64,000 bases of DNA from Thalassospira profundimaris WP0211 (GTDB lineage: Bacteria; Pseudomonadota; Alphaproteobacteria; Rhodospirillales; Thalassospiraceae). The notes beneath the pieces were generated by a model. The model searched no databases, had not been told where the DNA came from, and worked only from the letters and a program-made list of their open reading frames with translations. A program made the position numbers and the translations under genes. Below are positions 37,767-47,708 of the stretch, piece after piece. The stretch covers positions 434,001-498,000 of the forward strand of contig NZ_AMRN01000002.1 in assembly GCF_000300275.1 (NCBI RefSeq), in the 5' to 3' direction. Within the stretch, counting starts at the first letter, position 1. Each line of letters starts with the position of its first letter.

Positions 37767-39422
37767 TCAGTTGGCCTGACGACGAAGGAAGGCCGGAATT
37801 TCAAGAAGGTCGTCAGACGCGCCTTGCGTCTTGCCCCGGGAAGCAGGCTCCTTCTTCATGACATGTTCGCTGTCCTCACCAAGCGGCATCTCGGTCTGGC
37901 GTGGTGCAGGTGCCTGCGGCTGCGAGACTTTCGGCTCCGCATAGCTATGCGGTTCCTTGGCGGTCTTGTTCTTGCCAAACAGGCTGCTCAGAACAGAACG
38001 CGGCGAGGTTGCATTCTGGGCATCAGCTGCCTCGAATACGTCCGGGCTGTGCTGAGCATGCTCGGCTTCGCTTGGCGTTACAGCACGCGGCGGAATGAAA
38101 GCCATGTCGCCGTTGCTGGTGGGTTTCTGGACCGGCTTGTCTGCACGCAGAACGGGTTTCGGTTTCAGGACCGTCTGGCCCATTTCAATCGACCCGGTTT
38201 CCTGTGCTTCGGCCTGATGGCTGATTTCCGGCTGCTGTGCGCTACCGGTGGCAGCAAAGCGATCAGCAGGAATGTGATCAACCGACGCACCACCCGCATA
38301 GTCACCAGCACCCGTGTTGTGGGCAGCAGCGGCTGCTGCGTTGCCTGCGCCATGTTGTGCGAAGGACGGTGCCGCGGCGGGCTGTTCTGCCGGTTTCTGG
38401 GAAACAGGCTGTGCAACAGAAACAGTGGTCGGCTGCGGACGGCGAACTTCTTCGGCGTCTATACCGGTTGCAACAACAGAAACGCGAAGCGCACCTTCGA
38501 TGGTCGGATCAAAGGTCGAACCGAAGATGATGTTGGCTTCGGATGCAACTTCCTCGCGGATGCGGTTGGCGGCTTCGTCAACTTCATACAGCGCCATATC
38601 CATGCCGCCGGTGATGTTGATCAGGACCGCACGGGCACCCTTCATGGATGCATCTTCAAGAAGCGGATTGGCTATTGCGGCTTCGGCAGCCTCAAGTGCA
38701 CGTTTTTCACCTGATGCTTCGCCGGTACCCATCATGGCTTTGCCCATCTCGCTCATGACCGTGCGGATATCGGCAAAGTCAAGGTTCACAAGACCTGGGA
38801 CCATCATAAGGTCGGTAATCGAACGCACACCGTTGCGCAGAACGTCATCTGCCATCTGGAAGGCATCTGCGAAGGTTGTTTTTTCATTCGCGACCCGGAA
38901 CAGGTTCTGGTTCGGAATGATGATCAGGGTGTCGACATACTGTTGAAGCTGTTCGATACCCTGTTCGGCGGTGCGCATGCGGCGCGTGCCTTCGAAATGG
39001 AACGGCTTGGTAACAACACCAACGGTCAAGATGCCGGCTTCTTTGGCCGCACGTGCAATGACCGGGGCTGCACCGGTACCCGTACCACCGCCCATACCGG
39101 CGGTGATGAATACCATGTGGCTGCCTTCAAGCTGTGCCTGAATTTCTTCAATGGATTCTTCGGCGGCGGCACTACCCGCATCCGGACGTGCGCCTGCACC
39201 CAGCCCCTGGGTAATCTTGCGACCAAGCTGCATCTTGCGTGTTGCTTTTGCCTGGCTCAGGGCCTGAGAATCGGTGTTGGCAACAACAAAGTCACATCCT
39301 TCAAGTTCGGATGCGATCATGTTGTTAACGGCGTTGCCGCCGGCACCACCGACACCGATAACGGTGATCTTTGGTTTTAGGTTTTCTTCCGTTTCAGGAA
39401 CGGAAAAACTGATTGTACTCAT
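37767..39422 (-). CDS. ftsZ: Cell division protein FtsZ
   Basis: The 551-residue tubulin homologue forms the cytokinetic ring. The GTPase domain shows [25 protein letters not shown], the tubulin signature [16 protein letters not shown], and the T7 loop [11 protein letters not shown]. The C-terminal GTPase-activating domain ends near 320. A long Ala/Pro/Gln-rich linker of about 210 residues, longer than in E. coli, leads to the C-terminal peptide [13 protein letters not shown] that binds FtsA and other partners. AGAGGAAGAG precedes the ATG. A 189-base gap with small hairpins separates it from ftsA. Confidence 0.98.
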   Translation of the reverse strand: MSTISFSVPETEENLKPKITVIGVGGAGGNAVNNMIASELEGCDFVVANTDSQALSQAKATRKMQLGRKITQGLGAGARPDAGSAAAEESIEEIQAQLEGSHMVFITAGMGGGTGTGAAPVIARAAKEAGILTVGVVTKPFHFEGTRRMRTAEQGIEQLQQYVDTLIIIPNQNLFRVANEKTTFADAFQMADDVLRNGVRSITDLMMVPGLVNLDFADIRTVMSEMGKAMMGTGEASGEKRALEAAEAAIANPLLEDASMKGARAVLINITGGMDMALYEVDEAANRIREEVASEANIIFGSTFDPTIEGALRVSVVATGIDAEEVRRPQPTTVSVAQPVSQKPAEQPAAAPSFAQHGAGNAAAAAAHNTGAGDYAGGASVDHIPADRFAATGSAQQPEISHQAEAQETGSIEMGQTVLKPKPVLRADKPVQKPTSNGDMAFIPPRAVTPSEAEHAQHSPDVFEAADAQNATSPRSVLSSLFGKNKTAKEPHSYAEPKVSQPQAPAPRQTEMPLGEDSEHVMKKEPASRGKTQGASDDLLEIPAFLRRQAN

Positions 39423-39462
39423 TGTTTGCTCTTCCTCTCCGCGCTTTAGAGCTTAAAGATCA

Positions 39463-39508
39463 CACAGGCCTTCCCTTTGCCTGTGCGTGCCAGAAATGCT
39501 TCGGGCAC
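39463..39508 (-). other. Two small stem-loops in the ftsA-ftsZ gap (ftsZ leader)
   Basis: CACAGGC/GCCTGTG (39463-39469 and 39479-39485) forms a 7-bp stem, and GTGCC/GGCAC (39487-39491 and 39504-39508) a 5-bp stem, side by side about 40-85 bases before the ftsZ ATG. Neither has a T tract. They may fold in the ftsZ mRNA leader, but no known element is recognised. Confidence 0.35.
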
Positions 39509-39611
39509 AAAGACCTCCGAGTCCGTTTTAGCTGGCAAAGAGTTATTGCCTTCTTAATGCGGCTAAAAGTTTTCGGGAAAATGGATAAAAAAGTGCGTTT
39601 GGGGGTGCGAA

Positions 39612-40862
39612 CTAGAAGTTCTCTTTGAACCAGGCACCCAAACGGCCCCAACGCCCACCCGATTGACGGATTTGCGCCATGGCTTCGCTTAGCGGATCGT
39701 TCTGTTGGGCAACAGCGCGCAACAATAGCCCCGAACAGGCCGAAAAAGCAGGTCCGGCGGTGGCTTCGGCAAGGCCCGAAACACCGTGCGGCAGGGCAAT
39801 CGTGGCCGGACGTTCAAACATCTGGCTGGCAAGATCGGCAATGGCGTTCAATTGGCTGGCACCACCGGTCAGAACGATGCTGCGTCCACCGATTTGCGAC
39901 AAGCCGTGTTCTTCCAGTTGATCGCGGATCAATTCGAACGTTTCTTCAAGTCTCGGCTTGATGATGTTGATCAGCATCGAGCGCGGCACATGATTGAAAT
40001 TGTTTTCGTCCTCATCGCCGATGGTCGGAACCGCAAGGATTTCCTGATCATCGGATGGCGAGGTCAGAGCACTACCATGCAGGGTTTTCATGCGTTCGGC
40101 ATGATTAAGCGATGTATTGAGCCCATAGGCGATATCGCGCGTGACGTGTGCGCCGCCGACCGGAATAGACGTGGTGTAGACCACCTGACCGGCATTAAAG
40201 ACCGCCACACTTGTGGTGCCTGCGCCCATATCAATCACGGTCGCGCCCAGATCGCGCTGATCGGCTGTCAGGGCCGACAGACCCGATGCCAGCGGGGTGA
40301 CGACCGTTTCCTCAATTGCAAGGTGGCAACGTGCCAGAAGGGTGCCAAGATTGCGCAAGGGTGCGGTTTGCGTTCGGACAAAATGCAGATCAAGACCAAG
40401 GGTCGATCCATACATGCCGCGCGGATCATTCATGGTGTTGGCACCGTCAAGGCGGAACCCCAACGGGACAGTATGGATCAGCTCATCGCCGGCCTGACGC
40501 AGAAGGGCTTCCTTTTGGTCATTGAGTTTCCGGATCTCAAGATTGCCAATCGGGCGGGAGCCAAGCGGAAGCTCAACCGTGTGGGTTTCGGATTCCGGGC
40601 GACCGCCAGACAAATTGACAATGACTGAGTCGATGGTCTGACCCGCCATTTTTTCAGCGGCGTTGACCGCGGCAAGCACGACTTCCTGTGCGGCATCAAG
40701 ATTGGAAATTGATCCACTTTGCAGGCCCTTGGACATGTTGTGACCAATGCCGATGATTTTCGGCGGTTGGTCCTTTTCACGTCGCGCAATAAAGCAGCAG
40801 ACCTTGGACGTTCCAATGTCCAATGCCACAATCAATCCTGATCTGGTTTTGCCGCGTGCCAA
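39612..40862 (-). CDS. ftsA: Cell division protein FtsA
   Basis: The 416-residue actin-like protein tethers FtsZ to the membrane. It starts at TTG (40862); no ATG or GTG is available in frame after the upstream stop, and the conserved ALDIGTSKV begins at residue 14. Other family segments are VIVNLSGG, the ATP-site DMGAGTTSVAVF, DIAYGLNTSLNHAERMK, and VLTGGASQLNAI. The C-terminal amphipathic membrane helix is RWGRLGAWFKENF. CAGAG lies about 8 bases before the TTG. A 232-base gap separates it from ftsQ, which is unusual because ftsQ and ftsA are often nearly contiguous. Confidence 0.95.
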   Translation of the reverse strand: MARGKTRSGLIVALDIGTSKVCCFIARREKDQPPKIIGIGHNMSKGLQSGSISNLDAAQEVVLAAVNAAEKMAGQTIDSVIVNLSGGRPESETHTVELPLGSRPIGNLEIRKLNDQKEALLRQAGDELIHTVPLGFRLDGANTMNDPRGMYGSTLGLDLHFVRTQTAPLRNLGTLLARCHLAIEETVVTPLASGLSALTADQRDLGATVIDMGAGTTSVAVFNAGQVVYTTSIPVGGAHVTRDIAYGLNTSLNHAERMKTLHGSALTSPSDDQEILAVPTIGDEDENNFNHVPRSMLINIIKPRLEETFELIRDQLEEHGLSQIGGRSIVLTGGASQLNAIADLASQMFERPATIALPHGVSGLAEATAGPAFSACSGLLLRAVAQQNDPLSEAMAQIRQSGGRWGRLGAWFKENF

Positions 40863-41094
40863 TTGAATGCTCTGAATTTTTATGGGTTATGTGGTCGGAC
40901 TTTTTTGACCGTACCTTATTAAGCCTGTTTTCGACCAAAAGCGGTTGCAATTTGGTTAAGGCAGACCGTCGCATAACGCATCTTCATGCGAAACTACGCA
41001 AAGAAGGTGGAAAAACAATCATGATATTGTGCAAGTCAGTGCCTTGCGCGTCTGAAACGGGGCGCAGGATAGGTAGGGTGTCGGGGCGGTCAGT

Positions 41095-41958
41095 TCAGAC
41101 CGCGCCCTCCTTCTTTGGCGGATTGCGCCTTTGTTCCGCGGCACCGGGTGTCAGGCGGACAAATGTCCGATCGGGCAGGCGCAAATCAACAATCAGAACA
41201 TCACGATCAAGGATACTGTGTTCGCGATCAAGGACTTCAAGGCGCTGCCATGCCTTTTCCATGTTTTCCTCAGGCAGGCGAATGAACATGCCGTTGGCCA
41301 ACTGGATGTTCCAGCGACGATGCCCGATGCGCTGGGCTCCGGTGATTTGTTCATAAAGGTGCGGGATGGATTGCAGGGTGGTCAGCATCTCCGCCGCACT
41401 TTTCGGTGCATCGTCACCGACAAGAACCGGCAGATCAAGGTAATCACCAAGTTCGTAATTCTGAAGTTGCTCGCCATCGCCATCGATCAAAACATGATCG
41501 CGCCCCTCGGTTTGCCAGATCGCCAGTGGTTTGCGCTCAACAACCGAAACGATGAGGGTGTCGGGCAATTGGCGTTCGACGGTGGCACTTCGGATCCATG
41601 AAAGCTCTTCGATGCGTTCGCGGGCGGCATCGACATCAAAGGTAATGATCGGCGTGCCCGGTTTCTGTCCGATGGCTGCCAAAAGGGCATTCGGGTCGGT
41701 TTTTTCGCGACCTGAAACTTCGATATTCTGGACCGTCATGCCAAACGCGGCAGAAAGCTGAACACTTTCCTGCGTTGCCATGCTCATCCATTTATCGGCC
41801 TTGCCGGTATAAACAAGGGCAGTCGGAACAATCACGATGGCTCCAATAAAGCCGGTCCACCACATGACCCGGGCGATCTTTTTGACGTTGGTGCCAACGC
41901 TATGTTGTTTATCAAGCTTTTCGCGCCGTTCGCGGGCCTGTTCTTCTAGCGTTCGCAC
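41095..41958 (-). CDS. ftsQ: Cell division protein FtsQ
   Basis: I chose the GTG at 41958 (287 aa) because GGAGG stands seven bases before it; the ATG at 41979 is also in frame. A basic cytoplasmic tail of about 28 residues is followed by one membrane helix (VMWWTGFIGAIVIVPTALVY), the POTRA domain (MTVQNIEVSGREKTDPNALLAAIG) with ELSWIRSATVERQLPDTLIVSVVERKPLAIW, and the beta domain. FtsQ links early and late divisome proteins through FtsL/FtsB. It overlaps the end of ddl by 13 bases, so translation is coupled. Confidence 0.93.
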   Translation of the reverse strand: MRTLEEQARERREKLDKQHSVGTNVKKIARVMWWTGFIGAIVIVPTALVYTGKADKWMSMATQESVQLSAAFGMTVQNIEVSGREKTDPNALLAAIGQKPGTPIITFDVDAARERIEELSWIRSATVERQLPDTLIVSVVERKPLAIWQTEGRDHVLIDGDGEQLQNYELGDYLDLPVLVGDDAPKSAAEMLTTLQSIPHLYEQITGAQRIGHRRWNIQLANGMFIRLPEENMEKAWQRLEVLDREHSILDRDVLIVDLRLPDRTFVRLTPGAAEQRRNPPKKEGAV

Positions 41959-42860
41959 GATGCATCCTCCACCATCCATGCAACGATGTCGGCAAAGCTC
42001 ATTCCGTCATGGCGTGCGGCATCCGGTACCAGTGATGTCGGCGTCATGCCCGGTTGGGTATTAATCTCAAGGATCACCAAACGGTCGTTTTCCGGGTCAT
42101 AGCGGAAATCGGCCCGTGCCACACCCCTGCAGCCAAGCGCCTTATAAGCTTCTTCGGCGTGACGTTGCAGGCGGTCGCGCAAATCGCCTTCGATGTCGGC
42201 AGGCACGATATGTTCGGAGCCACCCTGGGCATATTTGGATTCAAAATCATAAAAGGCGTGATTGCCGGTCAGGATTTCGATGACTTCCATAGCCTCGCCA
42301 TCCTTGACGGCAACGGTCATTTCGCGCCCGGGAATGAATTCTTCCTGCATGACGCCGTCACCATGGACCCAATCACGGGCCAGCATGTTTTGTTCTTCCT
42401 CGGCGGTCAGGATGATTTCAACCCCGACAGAAGACCCTTCGTTATTGGGTTTCAAAACATAGGGCGGCGGCAATGCCTTGCCCGATGCGATGTCTTCGCG
42501 CGTGACCCAGACATGGCGGGCGCAGGGAATTTCGTATTCGGCAAACATCGCCTTGGCCGACATCTTGTCCATGGCAATTGCCGATGCCCTTACACCGGAA
42601 TGGGTATAGGGGATGTTCATGATTTCAAGCAGGCCCTGAACCGCGCCATCTTCGCCCCAGCGGCCATGCAGGGCATTGAAAATCACATCCGGTTTGGGAT
42701 CAATGGCCGCCAATTGATGGGCAAGATCACGGTTTGCGTCGATTTCGGTAACTTTATAGCCCTTTTCGCGCAACGCCTTGGCGCATTCGCGCCCCGAGGA
42801 CAGGGAAACTTCCCGTTCTGCTGACCAACCGCCCAGAATGACAGCGACATGTTTGTTCAT
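41946..42860 (-). CDS. ddl: D-alanine--D-alanine ligase
   Basis: The 304-residue ATP-grasp enzyme makes the D-Ala-D-Ala dipeptide for MurF. Seen are the N-terminal [45 protein letters not shown], the glycine-rich [27 protein letters not shown], and the metal-binding [17 protein letters not shown]. Its start overlaps the stop of murB by 4 bases and its end overlaps ftsQ by 13 bases. The short length and location correspond to the DdlB type. Confidence 0.97.
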   Translation of the reverse strand: MNKHVAVILGGWSAEREVSLSSGRECAKALREKGYKVTEIDANRDLAHQLAAIDPKPDVIFNALHGRWGEDGAVQGLLEIMNIPYTHSGVRASAIAMDKMSAKAMFAEYEIPCARHVWVTREDIASGKALPPPYVLKPNNEGSSVGVEIILTAEEEQNMLARDWVHGDGVMQEEFIPGREMTVAVKDGEAMEVIEILTGNHAFYDFESKYAQGGSEHIVPADIEGDLRDRLQRHAEEAYKALGCRGVARADFRYDPENDRLVILEINTQPGMTPTSLVPDAARHDGMSFADIVAWMVEDASCER

Positions 42861-43801
42861 GCGTCTTTTCCTATGATCGAGTGGCCAAGGCGTTCGCCAA
42901 TGCGCCGGATTTCCCAGCGCAGCTCAACGCCGCTATGTTCTTTGACCCGTCTGCGGACTTCTTCGCCCAACTGTTCAAGATCAAGGGCGGTGGCATCGCC
43001 CTTATTGATCATGAAGTTGCAATGCTGTTCGGACATCTGCGCGCCACCGATGGTAAGTCCTCGGCATCCGGCGGCATCGATAAGCTCCCACGCACGATCA
43101 GGCACCGGATTGGCAAAGGTCGACCCCCCGGTGCGTGATTTGATCGGTTGCGATTCGGCGCGCGCCTTCTGGATTTCATCCATGCGTTTGGCGATGTCTT
43201 CGGGATCACCAGATGATGCGCGCAAGATTGCGGATGTGAAAATCCAGTCTTCCGGCAGCCCGCAATGGCGATAGGTCATGTTCATTTCATCGGGTGTGAC
43301 GGTGTGAATGTTCCCGCTGCCATCAATTGCGGTTGCCGATACAAGGACATCCTTGATCTCGGTACCATAGGCCCCGGCATTCATGCGTAACGCCCCGCCG
43401 ATGGTGCCGGGGATTCCAGACAGAAATTCCAGACCGGCAATACCGTTCATCTGCGCGGTTTGCGCAACATTAAGATCAAGCGCACCGGCACCGGCGTGAA
43501 CCGCGCCATCTTCAACCACCGCGTCGGTAAACGGGCGACCAAGGCGGATGACAACGCCACGAATGCCGCCATCGCGCACCAAAAGGTTCGAGCCAACTCC
43601 GATCACAGTTACCGGCATGTCTGCCGGTTTGCCTTTCAGGAAGGCCGCAAGGTCGGCTTCGTCTTCTGGGCGAAACATCACGTCTGCCGGGCCGCCAACC
43701 TGAAACCAGGTGACTTTGGCAAGTTGCGCACCTTCGCGCAGCTTGCCACGCACCTTGGGCAGGCGGTCGATCAGGGGCGTATGGTGTTTCGGCGTGCTCA
43801 T
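42857..43801 (-). CDS. murB: UDP-N-acetylenolpyruvoylglucosamine reductase
   Basis: The ATG at 43801 (314 aa) follows GAGG at good spacing, 7 bases after the murC stop; the frame continues far upstream only as a shadow of murC. It is an FAD enzyme that reduces enolpyruvyl-UDP-GlcNAc to UDP-MurNAc. Visible are [57 protein letters not shown], and the catalytic Ser region [14 protein letters not shown]. The Ser in MSEQH is the proton donor position. Overlap with ddl is 4 bases. Confidence 0.96.
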   Translation of the reverse strand: MSTPKHHTPLIDRLPKVRGKLREGAQLAKVTWFQVGGPADVMFRPEDEADLAAFLKGKPADMPVTVIGVGSNLLVRDGGIRGVVIRLGRPFTDAVVEDGAVHAGAGALDLNVAQTAQMNGIAGLEFLSGIPGTIGGALRMNAGAYGTEIKDVLVSATAIDGSGNIHTVTPDEMNMTYRHCGLPEDWIFTSAILRASSGDPEDIAKRMDEIQKARAESQPIKSRTGGSTFANPVPDRAWELIDAAGCRGLTIGGAQMSEQHCNFMINKGDATALDLEQLGEEVRRRVKEHSGVELRWEIRRIGERLGHSIIGKDA

Positions 43802-43808
43802 ATCTGCC

Positions 43809-45218
43809 TCAGTTCTTGATCGCTTCAAGTTGGGCGGGCAGGGCATTTGCCCATGCGCTGATGGAACCAGCACCAAGGCAAACGACAAGATCGCCCGGCT
43901 TTGCTTCGGCTTTGATGACTTCGGCCAGTTTTTCCGGCCCTTCAAGTGCGCTGACATGGCGATGGCCACGGTTGCGCAGGCCTTCAACAAGGGCATCACG
44001 CGATGCTCCTTCAATCGGGCTTTCACCGGCTTCGTAAACGTCGGCAACGATCACGCTGTCAGCATCGTTAAAGCAGGTGCAGAAATCTTCAAAAAGGTCA
44101 TGCAGGCGCGAATAACGGTGCGGCTGAACCACAGCGATGACGTTGTTCTGCGTTGCCTGACGGGCGGCCTTTAGCACCGCCTTGATTTCCACCGGGTGGT
44201 GACCGTAATCGTCGATAATGGTGACACCATCGACTTCACCGGTTTTGGTGAAGCGACGTTTGACCCCGGTAAAGCCATCAAAGGCGGATACGATTTTCTC
44301 ATCCGGGATGCCAAGTTCAAGCGCGACCGTGATCGCCGCCAGCGAGTTGGAAACGTTATGATCCCCCACCATCGGCAAACGGACATCCTTGATCACGCGT
44401 TCTTCGCTATCAACGCGTTCGCGGATCACAACATCAAAGACGGTGTCGCCGATATTGGTGCGCACATTAACCGCACGAACATCGGCCTGCGGCGAAAAGC
44501 CAAACGTGAAGATACGACGGTCCGTCACGCGCCCGATAAGGGCCTGGACTTCGGGATGGTCGATGCACAGAACGGCAAAGCCATAGAACGGGATGTTCTG
44601 AACGAAGTTCTTGAAGGCTTCGCGCAGTTGATCGAAATCTTTCCAGTGATCCAGATGTTCCGGATCGATGTTGGTCACGACCGAGATCGTTGACGGTACT
44701 TTGACAAAGGTGCCATCAGATTCATCGGCCTCAACCACCATCCAGTCGCCTTCGCCAAGGCGCGCGTTGGTGCCGTATGAATTAATGATCCCGCCATTGA
44801 TCACGGTCGGATCAAGACCGGCTGCATCCAGCATGGTCGCAACCAGCGATGTGGTCGTGGTTTTGCCGTGCGTGCCGCCAATCGCAATGGCCGCCTTAAG
44901 GCGCATCAGTTCGGCCAGCATTTCCGCACGACGCACGACCGGGATCATTGCGGCCCGTGCGGCAACGACTTCCGGGTTGGTCGGCTTGACGGCGGTTGAA
45001 ATCACAACAACCTTGGCGTCTTCGACGTTTTCTTCCTTGTGGCCGACAAAGACCTTGATGCCAAGGGCGCGCAGGCGCTGCACATTGGCATTGTCTGAAA
45101 TGTCTGACCCCTGAACGGAATAGCCGAGGTTATTGAGGATTTCGGCAATACCGGACATGCCGATGCCACCAATACCGACAAAGTGGATGGTGCCGATGTT
45201 GAGCGGCAGGGTGTTCAT
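43809..45218 (-). CDS. murC: UDP-N-acetylmuramate--L-alanine ligase
   Basis: The 469-residue Mur ligase adds L-Ala to UDP-MurNAc. The N-terminal Rossmann-like domain has [23 protein letters not shown], the central domain the P-loop [34 protein letters not shown], and the C-terminal domain [20 protein letters not shown] with [17 protein letters not shown]. These are MurC-specific forms. Its ATG overlaps the end of murG by 4 bases, and murB follows after 7 bases. Confidence 0.98.
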   Translation of the reverse strand: MNTLPLNIGTIHFVGIGGIGMSGIAEILNNLGYSVQGSDISDNANVQRLRALGIKVFVGHKEENVEDAKVVVISTAVKPTNPEVVAARAAMIPVVRRAEMLAELMRLKAAIAIGGTHGKTTTTSLVATMLDAAGLDPTVINGGIINSYGTNARLGEGDWMVVEADESDGTFVKVPSTISVVTNIDPEHLDHWKDFDQLREAFKNFVQNIPFYGFAVLCIDHPEVQALIGRVTDRRIFTFGFSPQADVRAVNVRTNIGDTVFDVVIRERVDSEERVIKDVRLPMVGDHNVSNSLAAITVALELGIPDEKIVSAFDGFTGVKRRFTKTGEVDGVTIIDDYGHHPVEIKAVLKAARQATQNNVIAVVQPHRYSRLHDLFEDFCTCFNDADSVIVADVYEAGESPIEGASRDALVEGLRNRGHRHVSALEGPEKLAEVIKAEAKPGDLVVCLGAGSISAWANALPAQLEAIKN

Positions 45219-46414
45219 TGAGAGTCTCCTCGGTCTTGCGTCATGTTCTTGTTATCGGGGCTTCCGGCCGGGTTCAGGCCCAGCATATCCAGCACCATGT
45301 CAGCCAAACGCTCCGCGGCGTTGGCACGCCCGCTGCTTTTGGCGGCCTTTGCCGCACGGGTAAGCGCCGCGGGGTTGGTTAAAAGTTTTGCCAGGCGATC
45401 TGTGACGGCTTCGCTACTAAAACGTTCTTGTGGCATTAACCAAGCCCCACCGGAATCTTCGATCTGCTGGGCATTGTAACGCTGATGATCATCAATGGCA
45501 TGGGGCAGGGGGACCAGAAAACCCGGGCGTCCAGCCGCGGTCAGTTCCGCCACGGTCGACGCCCCTGAACGGGCAATCACCAGATGGCAATCACGCAGGC
45601 GTTCGGGAATATCATTGATGAAGGATGCCAGGGTCACGTCAATTTGCGATCCGTCATAGGTCTTGCGCACCGTATCGATATCTTCTTCGCGCGCCTGCTG
45701 GGTAACGATCAGGCGTTTGCGGATGGCTTCCGGCAGGTTTACCAACGCGGTTGGCAGAACTTCGGACAGGATGCGTGCGCCCTGTGATCCGCCGGTGATC
45801 AGAAGGCGGATCGGACCATCGCTGGTTGGGGCCTCGTACTCGGTCGCGGCAAGGGCTGCGACCTCGGCACGGACCGGATTTCCCGTCCAGATCACTTTGG
45901 CCTCGTCACTTGATGCAATCATCGTGACCTTGGCAAAGGATGTCGCGATGCGCTGTGCGTTGCTGGCAACCAGACGGTTGGCGCGACCCAACACCGCGTT
46001 TTGTTCATGAATGGCATAGGGGATGCCAAGCCACTTTGCCGACATGGTCGCCGGGATAGAGGCATAACCACCAAAGCCGATGACGGCGGCGGGTTTGGTC
46101 TTTTTGATCCGTTTGCGGGCCTTAAGCGTGCCAAGGCCAAGCCGGGCCGCCCCGATCAGGCGGCCCTTGATGCCTTTGCCGGCAATGCCGCCGGCAGGCA
46201 AGATGACGGTTTCGACGCCTTCAACGCCCTCGGTATAGCGTGCGGCACGGGCATCGGTGAAAAACAGGACCTTTGCACCACGACGCACCAGCGATTTGGA
46301 CAAGGCAACAGCCGGAAACATATGCCCGCCAGTGCCACCGGATGTAACGGCGATCACCTGACCTGCGAGCGGTGTCTCGACGGCAGAAAGTTCTGGGTTA
46401 GCGAAGTCAGTCAT
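45215..46414 (-). CDS. murG: Lipid II synthase MurG (GlcNAc transferase)
   Basis: The ATG at 46414 (399 aa) begins [18 protein letters not shown] before the conserved [19 protein letters not shown]. The membrane-associated GT-B enzyme adds GlcNAc to lipid I. Other signatures are [60 protein letters not shown], and the donor site [33 protein letters not shown]. The N-terminal about 18-residue extension and the C-terminal tail after about 380 are polar. No strong ribosome binding site is seen. It is 154 bases after ftsW. Confidence 0.96.
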   Translation of the reverse strand: MTDFANPELSAVETPLAGQVIAVTSGGTGGHMFPAVALSKSLVRRGAKVLFFTDARAARYTEGVEGVETVILPAGGIAGKGIKGRLIGAARLGLGTLKARKRIKKTKPAAVIGFGGYASIPATMSAKWLGIPYAIHEQNAVLGRANRLVASNAQRIATSFAKVTMIASSDEAKVIWTGNPVRAEVAALAATEYEAPTSDGPIRLLITGGSQGARILSEVLPTALVNLPEAIRKRLIVTQQAREEDIDTVRKTYDGSQIDVTLASFINDIPERLRDCHLVIARSGASTVAELTAAGRPGFLVPLPHAIDDHQRYNAQQIEDSGGAWLMPQERFSSEAVTDRLAKLLTNPAALTRAAKAAKSSGRANAAERLADMVLDMLGLNPAGSPDNKNMTQDRGDSQ

Positions 46415-46568
46415 CTTGTCCACATCTAAAACGACAGCAGTGCGGGGAGGGTTCCCGACAGTTACCCCCATCAGAACCCGACAAAGGTTAATATCCCTTC
46501 AAACCGGGCGTGGAATAACACCTGATTTTGTCGTTTTGATGCAGAAAGTTTTAAAGGGATGATGGCGA

Positions 46569-47708
46569 TTATTCGCCGGGCCGTTTTCGCGTCAACGCCA
46601 GAACAAATCCCATGCCAATCGCAATCCCGATCGTTGCCGACCCACCGTAAGATACGAACGGTAATGTCATGCCCTTTGGCGGAACCAGTTGCAGGGTGGA
46701 CGCCATGTTGATGACGGCCTGCAAGCCGAACTGAACCAGAATGCCTGTGACGGCCAGAACCACGAAAAGGTTGCGTTCCCCCATCAGGCGCGAGAGACCG
46801 CGCATGATGATGAAGGTAAAGACACCAACGACCAGCACGCAGAACAGAAGACCGAATTCCTCGCCAGCGACGGCGAAGATAAAGTCGGAATGGGCATCGG
46901 GGATGGAGTTCTTGACCCAGCCTTCACCCGGACCACGGCCCATGATGCCGCCACTCATGAAGGCTTCCATGGATCGTTCGATCTGATAGCTGTCACCAGA
47001 TGCCGGATCAAGGAAGCGGTCCACACGCGACTGAACGTGCGGCAGGATCAGATATGCCGTGACGGCCAGTCCAACTGCGCCAAGCCCCAAACAGAACACC
47101 AGAATGATCGGAAGTCCGGCCAGGAAGATCTGCACCGACCAGATCGAGGTGATGACAACAGTCTGTCCAAAGTCCGGCTGGATCATCAGAAGGAAGATGC
47201 AAACAGCCAACATCAGGCTGGAAACGATATAGCCCGGGAAGTTCGGGTTCAAACGTCCTTCGGCAAACATCCAGGCAATGACAACTGCAAAGGCCGGTTT
47301 GAGGAATTCGGACGGTTGCAGGTTAATCCCGGCAACGTTGATCCAGCGTACTGCGCCCTTGATGTCTGATCCGATGAAAGGAGTGATGATCAGCAAAAAG
47401 AGCACCCCCAGAAACATGAAGGACGCCAAACGTCGCACCCATTTCACCGGCAATAGCGAAATGGCAAACATGCAAACCGTCGCCATGCCAAGGAAAACGA
47501 ACTGGCGGGTTACAAAGTGGAAACTGTCAACATTGATGCGATCAGCAACGGGCGGACTTGCCGACATCACCAGAAGCGCGCCAATCCCCATCAGAAGGAT
47601 GATGGCGGCGAGTAACCAGCGATCGACCGTCCACCACCAGATCCCGAGAACCGAGGTATCGGCACGCGAAAAGGCGATATTCGTGTTATGACCAAACAGG
47701 GACTTCAT
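46569..47708 (-). CDS. ftsW: Septal peptidoglycan glycosyltransferase FtsW
   Basis: The 379-residue SEDS protein has about 10 membrane helices and polymerises glycan strands with FtsI. Family segments are the short cytoplasmic start, WWWTVDRWLLAAIILLMGIGALLVMSASP, AVRWINVAGINLQPSEFLKPAFAVVIAWMFA, MIQPDFGQTVVI with the catalytic-type Asp in an extracellular loop, GRGPGEGWVKNSIPDAHSDFIFAVAGEEFG, and the end PPKGMTLPFVSYGGSATIGIAIGMG. Its ATG overlaps the murD stop by 4 bases. The downstream 154-base gap to murG is the longest in this part of the cluster. Confidence 0.96.
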   Translation of the reverse strand: MKSLFGHNTNIAFSRADTSVLGIWWWTVDRWLLAAIILLMGIGALLVMSASPPVADRINVDSFHFVTRQFVFLGMATVCMFAISLLPVKWVRRLASFMFLGVLFLLIITPFIGSDIKGAVRWINVAGINLQPSEFLKPAFAVVIAWMFAEGRLNPNFPGYIVSSLMLAVCIFLLMIQPDFGQTVVITSIWSVQIFLAGLPIILVFCLGLGAVGLAVTAYLILPHVQSRVDRFLDPASGDSYQIERSMEAFMSGGIMGRGPGEGWVKNSIPDAHSDFIFAVAGEEFGLLFCVLVVGVFTFIIMRGLSRLMGERNLFVVLAVTGILVQFGLQAVINMASTLQLVPPKGMTLPFVSYGGSATIGIAIGMGFVLALTRKRPGE

